Origin: Methylocaldum sp. 14B
Lineage (GTDB): Bacteria > Pseudomonadota > Gammaproteobacteria > Methylococcales > Methylococcaceae
Direction: 5' to 3'
DNA length: 64,000 nt
Assembly: GCF_002005105.1 (NCBI RefSeq)
Contig: NZ_MSCV01000001.1
Span: forward strand, 62,001 to 126,000
Position 1 is the stretch's first letter, and each line of letters begins with the position of its first letter. Positions 1-6,458 of the stretch are shown in pieces. A program made the position numbers and the translations under genes. A model generated the notes under the pieces. It was not told the origin of the DNA, searched no databases, and saw only the letters and a program-made list of their open reading frames with translations.

Positions 1-338
1 TCGGCATGTTTGCCGACGCCTGCGGCATCGCCCTTCTTGCCGCTGTCGGCAGCGGCTTTTGCGTGCTTCATCGCTTCCTTGACATGGCTTTCCATACCCT
101 CCGTTTCGGCCTTGCCTTTTCCTTCGGTTCCGGTCATCCCGGTACCGCCGGGATAGGGTTGACCGCCTCCGCTACTTTCGCCGGTCGTCCCGCGAACGCC
201 TGTTCCGCTTTGGCCGGTTTCGGTTTGCGACTGCGCATAATATGCGGCGCTGTCTCCGGATCGTTCTGCGGCCGCAGCCGGACTCAGTGTTTGCGTAGTT
301 ATGCCGGCAAGCAGACAAAGTAAAATTTTGGAATACAT
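1..338 (-). CDS. SmbP-like small exported protein, 3' end beyond window
   Basis: Reading the minus strand from the ATG at 338 gives 112 codons without a stop before the window edge. A GGAGG sequence lies just upstream (about 345-351). The first 21 residues form a signal peptide (MYSKILLCLLAG, then an Ala-rich cleavage region). A Gly/Thr/Ser-rich segment follows, then a His/Lys/Ala-rich amphipathic repeat (ESHVKEAMKHAKAAADSGKK, GVGKHA). Such spaced His repeats are typical of the periplasmic small metal-binding protein SmbP of Nitrosomonas and relatives, so metal binding in the periplasm is inferred. The family and signal peptide are fairly clear; the metal is unknown because the C-terminus is missing. 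Confidence 0.7.
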   Translation of the reverse strand, partial: MYSKILLCLLAGITTQTLSPAAAAERSGDSAAYYAQSQTETGQSGTGVRGTTGESSGGGQPYPGGTGMTGTEGKGKAETEGMESHVKEAMKHAKAAADSGKKGDAAGVGKHA

Positions 339-494
339 TGCTTTTTCCTCCGTGAAAAATGTTCGGACGGCTAAATCGCCGTATCAGCGGGCGTGGCACA
401 GGCCATACCTATGCTCCACGATCATTGGGGAGCCCTTGGTTGCCGCTTTTCTCGGACGAGAACGGAATGCGGCAGGAATCAAGGGCTGATGCGC

Positions 495-920
495 TTACTC
501 GAAATCGCCGCTCCCGGTTTCGGGTTCGGGCATTTCTTCGGGCATCGATGGTTCCTCGGAACCCGGTGTCGGACGTTGGGGAGTTTTGCGTTGGCTCGGT
601 TCAGAGGTTCCGCTCTCGGTGCCTCGGCGTTGGCCCGATTCCGGCGTGCCGCGTTCGCCATTCTTGCGTTTGCCCGTGCCGGACATTCCTTTTTCGTTAT
701 TCCGGCGCTTGCCGGCGCCCGACTGGCCGTTATCGTTCCCTTCCCGTCCGGCCGCCTCTCTGACGATCTCTATGACATCGCCTTTCATGGTGCCGTTTTG
801 GAATTCTGCCTTAACGTAAGCGGCGATCCCTATGGGTCGATCCGCGGCAAGGGCCGGATTCAGGCCGAGCAATGAGATAAATGCGCCTAAAAGTAAGCCG
901 ATTAGAAATTTCGAGCGCAT
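495..920 (-). CDS. exported hypothetical protein with low-complexity tail
   Basis: The start at 920 (MRSKFLIGLLLG) is preferred to an upstream ATG at 953 because an AAAGGAGG sits six bases before it. The 141-residue product has a signal peptide ending near LNPALAA. A short ordered block follows (IAAYVKAEFQNGTMKGDVIEIV), then about 85 residues of Gly/Arg/Glu/Ser/Pro repeats that turn acidic at the C-terminus. I do not recognise the family. The low-complexity tail suggests a disordered periplasmic protein. It reads in the same direction as the SmbP-like gene downstream, and both are small exported proteins with disordered regions. Confidence 0.65.
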   Translation of the reverse strand: MRSKFLIGLLLGAFISLLGLNPALAADRPIGIAAYVKAEFQNGTMKGDVIEIVREAAGREGNDNGQSGAGKRRNNEKGMSGTGKRKNGERGTPESGQRRGTESGTSEPSQRKTPQRPTPGSEEPSMPEEMPEPETGSGDFE

Positions 921-1086
921 GGCGTGCCTCCTTTGCACCAAAGTTCGTTCCATGTTCCCGGCGCGACCGGGAAAGTCATTGTTAACACACGGTAGTTTCC
1001 CAGTCTCTAGGGAAATTTACTAAGAACCGTGGGCTAATCCTGTAACTCCGGAAAACTCGTCGAGATGAAGTAAGAGCCTTCCGGCG

Positions 1087-1488
1087 TTAACGCTTGATGT
1101 GGCTCTTGATCATGATGCAAGTGTTGGCCAGATAGCTGAAGTCGTTGGAGGCCAGGAAATTCAGGACCTCGGCATTCTCCGCTCCGGGTTGCAGCCACAC
1201 GTTCCTTAGACCGAGATCGAGACATTGCTTCAGGACGGACAAGGTAGCCTCGGGCGGTATGACGAAATTGACCAGGGTCGGTGTGCCGGGAAGTTGCGCA
1301 AGATCCGGATATGCGGGATCGCCATCCACCGACGCGCGATTCGGGTTGACCGCATAAACTTTGTATCCTTTGCCTTTCAGATCGCGATAGATGGCATGGC
1401 CGAATTTTCGTTCGTCGTCCGTCGCGCCCACTACGGCGACGACGGTGTCCGGTGCATCCAAAAGGTCGAGCAGAGCGTCGGGTGACAA
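1087..1488 (-). CDS. CoA-binding domain protein (YccU type)
   Basis: A 133-residue single-domain Rossmann protein. The nucleotide-binding start is VVAVVGATDDERKFGH, followed by the typical YKVYAVNPNR strand-loop and the C-terminal LGLRNVWLQPGAEN segment of the CoA_binding_2 family. These proteins resemble the CoA-binding domain of succinyl-CoA synthetase and have no firmly assigned reaction. The frame has no ATG before this domain; the likely start is TTG at 1488, about 20 bases after the yigZ stop, so the two genes probably share a transcript. Confidence 0.85.
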   Translation of the reverse strand: MSPDALLDLLDAPDTVVAVVGATDDERKFGHAIYRDLKGKGYKVYAVNPNRASVDGDPAYPDLAQLPGTPTLVNFVIPPEATLSVLKQCLDLGLRNVWLQPGAENAEVLNFLASNDFSYLANTCIMIKSHIKR

Positions 1489-1508
1489 TGCCGTTGTCTC
1501 ACTGAAAA

Positions 1509-2075
1509 TTACGAATCATTAAACTGCCGATCAATGGCAGGCGCTTCGGAAGCCGGCAAACGCACGACCACGTCGATCTTTTCGCCGAATGTGCGCGAGA
1601 CGATCTTTCCTCCGGCTTTCTCGACATGATAAGCGAGCGGCTGAAGTTTTGGATAATCGATCCTCAATTTGAGTTCGGCATATTCAACATAGGGCACGAG
1701 GGAGGCTTTCTCCAGGGCAAGTTTGGCCGTGCCGCCATAGGCGCGGACCAACCCGCCGGCTCCCAGCTTGATGCCGCCGAAATAACGAACGACGGCGACC
1801 AGCGCATTGACGAGATCGAAGCCGGACATATGCGCGAGTATCGGCTTTCCGGCCGTTCCGCTCGGCTCTCCGGCGTCGTTGAAATGGGCGATGATGCCGT
1901 TCTCGGTCTTGATCCGATAGGCGAAGGCGAGATGGTGCGCCATCGGATGAGCCGATGCGATTTCGTACAGCCGCGACCGCAGCTGCGACTCGTCGGCGCA
2001 GGGCAGGGCGTAGCCGATGAAGCGCGAATGGTTGACGGTGAAGCTGGCTTCCGAACCTTTTTCGATGAGATACAT
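1509..2075 (-). CDS. yigZ: YigZ/IMPACT family protein
   Basis: The 188 residues match the YigZ (UPF0029/IMPACT) family. The N-terminal core contains HPMAHHLAFAYR, the FNDAGEPSGTAGKPIL loop and VVRYFGGIKLGAGGLVRAYG, the family signature. A C-terminal DUF1949-like ferredoxin-fold segment follows (YPKLQPLAYHVEKAGGKI). Length is close to the usual 200. The biochemical role in bacteria is unsettled; the eukaryotic relative IMPACT regulates GCN2. It precedes the CoA-binding gene on the same strand. Confidence 0.9.
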   Translation of the reverse strand: MYLIEKGSEASFTVNHSRFIGYALPCADESQLRSRLYEIASAHPMAHHLAFAYRIKTENGIIAHFNDAGEPSGTAGKPILAHMSGFDLVNALVAVVRYFGGIKLGAGGLVRAYGGTAKLALEKASLVPYVEYAELKLRIDYPKLQPLAYHVEKAGGKIVSRTFGEKIDVVVRLPASEAPAIDRQFNDS

Positions 2076-2165
2076 GGATGAGAAAGATCGAACCGGTGAG
2101 TCTAATATCGTGCCCCAAACCCATCATACCGTAGCCGGCTTTAAAGCTTTAACAGAGAGACTTCC

Positions 2166-3164
2166 ATGAAACCGGTGTTTCATCCCGCGCTGGTGAACGA
2201 CGTGTTCGGCGATCCGGCGGTTTATGTCGATTTTCTGTTCGAGAAGCGTGCTCTGCTGTTCGATCTGGGCGATTTGCGAAATCTGGCGACGCGAAAAATC
2301 CTCAGGGTTCGGGATGTGTTCGTTTCCCATGCTCACATGGATCACTTCTTCGGTTTCGATTGGTTGCTGCGCCTGTGCCTAGGGCGGGAAATCCGCATCC
2401 GGTTGTTCGGGCCGGCCGGTTTTCTCGGCCAGGTGGAAGCCAAGCTCGCGGGTTATACCTGGAATCTGGTGGAAAACTACGACACCGATTTTACCTTGGA
2501 TGCGACCGAGGTCTTGAGCGAAACCGAGGCGCGAAGCGCCCGTTTCCGCTGTCGGGCCGAATTTCGCCGCGAAAATGAGCACGAATGGACTATCAGGGAC
2601 GGCGTTTTGCTCGACGAGGAGAACCACACCGTCCGGTTTGGCCTGTTGGATCATAAGATCCCGTGTCTCGCTTTTGCGCTCCAGGAAAAGCTGCACGTCA
2701 ATATCTGGAAGAACCGCCTCGACGATCTGGATCTCGAGCCAGGGCCCTGGCTTCAAAGTTTCAAGCGCTCGGTGCTCGACGGATTGCCCGGCGATACGCC
2801 GATCACCGCCCGGCGGCGCGGACGGGGCGAAATTACGTTCCGCCTGGACTATCTGGCCGGAACCATCGCCCACATCTCGACCGGACAGAAAATTGCTTAC
2901 GTGACCGATGCCGTCTATCACGACGCCAATGCCGAGCGCATCGTTCAACTGGCCAAGGGCGCCGACCAGTTCTTCATCGAAGCGGTCTTCGGCGAAGAAC
3001 TCGTCGAGCGCGCCGCGCAGAAATACCACCTGACCGCCCGCCAAGCAGGCAGCCTGGCTCAGCGCGCCGGGGTCAAGTTTCCCGTGCCGTTCCATTTCTC
3101 GCCGATCTACCACGACCGCGAGTACGAACTCAGGGAGGAGTTCGAGCGGGCGTTTCGTGGCTAG
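2166..3164 (+). CDS. ribonuclease Z-like metallo-beta-lactamase-fold hydrolase
   Basis: This 332-residue protein carries the zinc motif VSHAHMDHFFGFDWLLR near residue 60. It also has the later metal/ligand elements AYVTDAVYH (about 260), the HLTARQAGSLA helix (about 295) and a terminal FHFSPIY motif equivalent to HFSxRY of tRNA 3' endonucleases. Together these match RNase Z (tRNA 3' processing) better than generic MBL hydrolases. The RNase Z exosite arm is not obvious and the middle is longer than in ElaC, so substrate identity stays open. It is a stand-alone gene divergent from yigZ. Confidence 0.75.
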   Translation: MKPVFHPALVNDVFGDPAVYVDFLFEKRALLFDLGDLRNLATRKILRVRDVFVSHAHMDHFFGFDWLLRLCLGREIRIRLFGPAGFLGQVEAKLAGYTWNLVENYDTDFTLDATEVLSETEARSARFRCRAEFRRENEHEWTIRDGVLLDEENHTVRFGLLDHKIPCLAFALQEKLHVNIWKNRLDDLDLEPGPWLQSFKRSVLDGLPGDTPITARRRGRGEITFRLDYLAGTIAHISTGQKIAYVTDAVYHDANAERIVQLAKGADQFFIEAVFGEELVERAAQKYHLTARQAGSLAQRAGVKFPVPFHFSPIYHDREYELREEFERAFRG

Positions 3165-3251
3165 ACCTATTCACCCTTTTTGAAACAAGTTCCTTAAACT
3201 CTCCGGCCCGCCTCGTTTCTAAGGGATATACCCCAAATTCAAGGAGGAAAC

Positions 3252-3863
3252 ATGGCTGTCAAGCTCGCGGTCATTTACTACAGCGCCACCGGAACCACTT
3301 ACCGATTGGCGCGCGGTATCGAGGAAGGGGCTGAGCAATCGGGCGCCGAAGTGCGTTTTAGGAGGGTGCAGGAGCTCGCTCCCGAGGATGCCATTGCGTC
3401 CAACCCTCTTTGGGCCGAGCACCGGCAGGAAGCTCGGGATGTGGAGGAGGCGAGCCTGGACGATCTGGTGTGGGCCGATGCCATTGTTTTCGGGACACCG
3501 ACCCGCTACGGACTGCCTACCGCTCAACTCAAGCAGTTCATCGACAGGACGGGACCTTTGTGGACTCAAGGACAATTGGTGAACAAGATCGTCTCCTCGT
3601 TTACCAGTACCGCGACGCCTCACGGCGGGCAGGAAACGACGATCGTCGCCCTCAACAATACCTTCTATCACTGGGGCGCCATCATCGTCGCGCCGGGCTA
3701 CATCGATCCCATACAGTTCCAAGCCGGGAATCCTTACGGTGTATCGTTCACGAGCAACAACGGGCAGCTCAAGCCGGACGATGTGGCCATGGCCGCGGCA
3801 AAATTTCAGGGCAGGCGCGTGGTCGCGGTAACGGCGCAGTTCCTTGCTGGTCAAAAACAGTAG
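3252..3863 (+). CDS. wrbA: NAD(P)H:quinone oxidoreductase WrbA
   Basis: A 203-residue flavodoxin-like protein. The FMN phosphate loop is YYSATGTTYRLA near residue 9; the family segment FGTPTRYGLPTAQLKQFIDRTG lies around 80; FTSTATPHGGQETT lies around 115 and the late GVSFTSNNGQ segment around 165. WrbA carries out two-electron quinone reduction with NAD(P)H, protecting against redox cycling. A strong AAGGAGG lies six bases before the ATG. The small gene after it is about 50 bases downstream and may be co-transcribed. Confidence 0.93.
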   Translation: MAVKLAVIYYSATGTTYRLARGIEEGAEQSGAEVRFRRVQELAPEDAIASNPLWAEHRQEARDVEEASLDDLVWADAIVFGTPTRYGLPTAQLKQFIDRTGPLWTQGQLVNKIVSSFTSTATPHGGQETTIVALNNTFYHWGAIIVAPGYIDPIQFQAGNPYGVSFTSNNGQLKPDDVAMAAAKFQGRRVVAVTAQFLAGQKQ

Positions 3864-3915
3864 TAAGCCGACCGGAGCCGGCTAAATGGCTCAGCGAGCG
3901 GTTGGAGAAACAGCC

Positions 3916-4152
3916 ATGGTGAAGCTTCACGACAAGGAAACCGGCGCGTTCGTCGGAGAAATCAGCGACCAACAGCTTCAACAGTTGATGGATGTATTGG
4001 AGGAAGAAAGCTCGATCGACAGGGACTATTTCGTCAATCGAGCCCAGCTGGAGTTTTTGGAGGAACAGGGACTCGATAGAGCGTTGATCGGTCTGCTGCG
4101 GACGGCTTTGGGTAACAGGGAAGGCATGGAGATCGTTTGGGGGAAATCATGA
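3916..4152 (+). CDS. small conserved protein of unknown function
   Basis: The start at 3916 (MVKLHDKETG) is chosen over an upstream ATG at 3886 because a GGAG lies eight bases before it and the upstream one has none. The 78-residue acidic product contains VGEISDQQLQQLMDVLEEES, a NRAQLEFLEEQGLD helix and a terminal REGMEIVW. I recognise this as a widespread small conserved protein of unknown function, probably helical and cytoplasmic. It follows wrbA closely on the same strand. Confidence 0.8.
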   Translation: MVKLHDKETGAFVGEISDQQLQQLMDVLEEESSIDRDYFVNRAQLEFLEEQGLDRALIGLLRTALGNREGMEIVWGKS

Positions 4153-4266
4153 ATCGAGGGGTCGCTTGGGCGTATCGCAAGCCGCCTTCGATACGGCTGC
4201 GATTGCCGCGGTGACTTTTCAACTCATCAAATCGTGCGACTGGTGTTCCAGTTCCAAGGAGGCAGT

Positions 4267-4740
4267 ATGCAAAGCAAAGCTAAGATTCTCGGCCACCCGG
4301 CCCATCCGATACTGATCGTATTTCCGCTCGGGTTGCTGTCCACAGGTGTTGTCTTCGACATCATTTATCTGATGACGGGTTCGCCGAGTTTTGTGACGGT
4401 CGCCTTCTGGATGATCGCGGCAGGAATCATAGGCGGGCTGATTGCTGCGCCGTTCGGCTTGATCGACTGGCTGGCCATACCGCCTAATACCCGCGCCAAG
4501 TATATCGGACTGATGCACGGTGTCGGCAATGTGGTGGTACTGCTGCTTTTCATCGCCAGTTGGTGGCTCCGGCGGAATATCGATTTCCCCGGAGCTTGGG
4601 CCTTCGTTCTGTCGTTTGCCGGTTTCGCATTGGTCTTGATCACCGGATGGCTGGGCGGCGAATTGGTAGACCGGCTGGGCGTCGGTGTCGACGACGACGC
4701 CGATCTGAACGCGCCGAGCTCTCTGCACAAAACGCACTGA
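4267..4740 (+). CDS. DUF2231 membrane protein
   Basis: Start at 4267 (MQSKAKILGHPAHP) is supported by AAGGAGG four to five bases upstream, which excludes the longer reading. The 157-residue protein opens with the DUF2231 signature GHPAHPILIVFPLGLL and has four hydrophobic segments (about 15-35, 42-65, 85-105, 115-135), then a polar tail. Family members are inner-membrane proteins of unknown role, often found near cytochromes or stress genes. It converges with the doxX-like gene. Confidence 0.88.
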   Translation: MQSKAKILGHPAHPILIVFPLGLLSTGVVFDIIYLMTGSPSFVTVAFWMIAAGIIGGLIAAPFGLIDWLAIPPNTRAKYIGLMHGVGNVVVLLLFIASWWLRRNIDFPGAWAFVLSFAGFALVLITGWLGGELVDRLGVGVDDDADLNAPSSLHKTH

Positions 4741-4761
4741 TCAGATGGGACCGGGTAAATC

Positions 4762-5154
4762 TCAATACCGGCCCTGTCGCTTGTCCAAACTCAGATCGCC
4801 GGGGCCATGGGCAAAAATGACCATGAAGCCTCCGGCGATCGCTATGTTCTTCAAGAACATGATGGTTTGCACCTTGTCGCCGAAATTAAGGTGGAAGAGC
4901 AAGGCCGCCGCGATGGAGAAACCGGCGAGGGCTAGGGCAAACCACCGCGTGTACCAGCCGATCATGATGGCTATCGCGCCTCCGATTTCCAATGCGATAA
5001 CCAGCGGCAGCAGCATGCCCGGTACCCCCATCGATTCCATGTAGGTTTGGGTTCCGGCAAAACCGCCGATCTTGTTGAAGCCCGACAACAGAAAGATGAT
5101 GGACATGAAAATTCGTCCGATAAGTTCTGCGTAACGAGACATATTCGCGGACAT
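4762..5154 (-). CDS. DoxX family membrane protein
   Basis: A 130-residue protein with four transmembrane segments and typical DoxX features: an N-terminal GRIFMSIIFLLSGFNKIG, a central EIGGAIAIMIGWYTRWFALALA and a final FLKNIAIAGGFMVI. DoxX/DoxD proteins relate to quinol-linked membrane subunits, but most bacterial copies are uncharacterised. A GGGGG stretch precedes the ATG. The DUF504 gene lies 15 bases upstream on the same strand, so the two are probably co-transcribed. Confidence 0.88.
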   Translation of the reverse strand: MSANMSRYAELIGRIFMSIIFLLSGFNKIGGFAGTQTYMESMGVPGMLLPLVIALEIGGAIAIMIGWYTRWFALALAGFSIAAALLFHLNFGDKVQTIMFLKNIAIAGGFMVIFAHGPGDLSLDKRQGRY

Positions 5155-5169
5155 GCGGCCCCCTTTGAA

Positions 5170-5424
5170 TTAGTGCGTACGTTGCCAGATAAGCTCTCCG
5201 TTTCGATATACCACTTTAATGCGGTGGAGTGGAATAGTGTGCGTTTCACCTTCGGAATCGGTGAGTTCGAATACGCCGGGGCGATCCCCAGGAAAGTCGA
5301 TCCGTTTTAACGGTGTCACCACAATCGTCTTTTCGATGCGGTCGTAGTAGCCGATAGCGAATTCGGCCCGCGCGAAGTCTTCATCCCAGCGGATGCGGTT
5401 GAGTAGATCTCGGATGGGAAGCAT
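5170..5424 (-). CDS. DUF504 family protein
   Basis: The 84-residue product from the ATG at 5424 (MLPIRDLLNRIRWD) is a complete DUF504 domain: RIRWDEDF, a beta-rich centre (IGYYDRIEKTIVVTP) and the terminal HRIKVVYRNGELIWQR. The reading frame stays open upstream through repeat copy A1 to 5556, but that extension consists of repeat sequence and is probably not translated. The repeat therefore sits in the leader. DUF504 proteins occur in archaea and bacteria and are thought to be RNA-related in some contexts; function unproven. Confidence 0.85.
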   Translation of the reverse strand: MLPIRDLLNRIRWDEDFARAEFAIGYYDRIEKTIVVTPLKRIDFPGDRPGVFELTDSEGETHTIPLHRIKVVYRNGELIWQRTH

Positions 5425-5452
5425 CGCCGTAATCTGTCGTTTCGATCGCTCT

Positions 5453-5601
5453 TTATTAATCAGACCCGTAAATACCCTCCTGGTATTTCGGGCCGCCGCC
5501 CAGGCCCGGTACACGCCCGGCCTGGGCTCACGCGGCTTGTCGCCGCGCCGGGGCATCCCTGCCCCGGATTAACCCGGCCTATATTTATAGGCCGGGTTAA
5601 T
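5453..5601 (-). repeat. five-hairpin interspersed repeat, copy A1
   Basis: A 149-base element read on the minus strand, matching copies at 14072-14219 and 58076-58224. In order it holds five hairpins: a perfect 15-bp AT/GC stem around AAAT, CCGGGGC/GCCCCGG, CGCGGC/GCCGCG, GCCCAGGCC/GGCCTGGGC, and GGCCCGAAATACC with its partner around an AGGAG loop. In this copy one base of the last stem is C to T (CGGGTC instead of CGGGCC), which keeps a G.U pair. It lies in the leader of the DUF504 gene, in the same orientation. Confidence 0.93.
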
Positions 5602-5687
5602 AGACCGTTACTCGGGTCGTGTGGCGGGCAGAACTTTCGCGGCCGATTAAAATTAAACCTGTTGAATCGAATTTAGTGAGTAACCCC

Positions 5688-6458
5688 ATGCAGAAAGCCT
5701 TGGTCGAGGCGCTGGATCGGGCGCCGATGGGCGTTGCGATTATGCGGGATCGGCGAATTTTATGGGTGAACGAACGTTTGGCCCAGTGGTTCGAATTGGC
5801 GCATCATTTGGACGGATGGGCCCCGAAGACTGCGGAGGATATCGGGCTGGCCGTTCTGTTCGCTGGCGACGATAGGCTTTGCGTCACGCGCGGTGGCGAG
5901 CAGTTTTGGCTGCAGCGCGAGTGCGCCGCTCTCGCCGACGGCAGCGAGGCTTATTTTTTCCAGGATGTGACCGAAAACGTGCGGATCGAAACGGCTCGCG
6001 GCCGTCTTCAAGAATTGGTCAACACCCTGCACACCAAGGACTCGGAAACGGGGCTTCTGAACCGGAACGCGATTCTTCAGGCTTTGGAAGGTCACGTGAG
6101 CCGCAGCCGGCGCTATGGCAACGCCTTGTCGGTGATTCGCGTCACCCTGCAGCCGCCCCGTGGCGCATCGCTGCCGGAAACCACGCTGCGCGAAATCGCT
6201 CAGGAATTCAATGCGCAGCTGCGATGGGCCGACCAAATCGGCCGCCTCGATGAGACGGCTTTCCTTTTGATTCTTCCCGAAACCGTCCGCACCGATGCGG
6301 AAGCGCTTGCCACCAAGTTCGGCGCAGAACGCGTGGCCTTGGCCGGCGCGGAAATGTGGCGGATCGATTGCGCGGTCGCCTCCTGGCAAAAAGGAGACGA
6401 CGCGCGAAAACTCATGCAGCGTCTTCATTCCGAGCCATACGGACCGAAATTATCGTGA
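5688..6458 (+). CDS. PAS/degenerate GGDEF signalling protein
   Basis: From ATG 5688 (MQKALVEALDRAP) the product has 256 residues; a GTG at 5676 is an alternative. Residues about 10-105 look like a PAS sensor (MGVAIMRDRRILWVNERLAQWF). Residues about 120-250 align with a diguanylate cyclase: the entry motif DSETGLLNRNAILQAL is intact, but the active-site GGDEF position reads GRLDETAF, so cyclase activity is unlikely. No EAL domain is present. Its stop overlaps the GTG start of the adenylate cyclase gene by four bases, pointing to coupled translation and perhaps a regulatory partnership. Confidence 0.8.
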   Translation: MQKALVEALDRAPMGVAIMRDRRILWVNERLAQWFELAHHLDGWAPKTAEDIGLAVLFAGDDRLCVTRGGEQFWLQRECAALADGSEAYFFQDVTENVRIETARGRLQELVNTLHTKDSETGLLNRNAILQALEGHVSRSRRYGNALSVIRVTLQPPRGASLPETTLREIAQEFNAQLRWADQIGRLDETAFLLILPETVRTDAEALATKFGAERVALAGAEMWRIDCAVASWQKGDDARKLMQRLHSEPYGPKLS

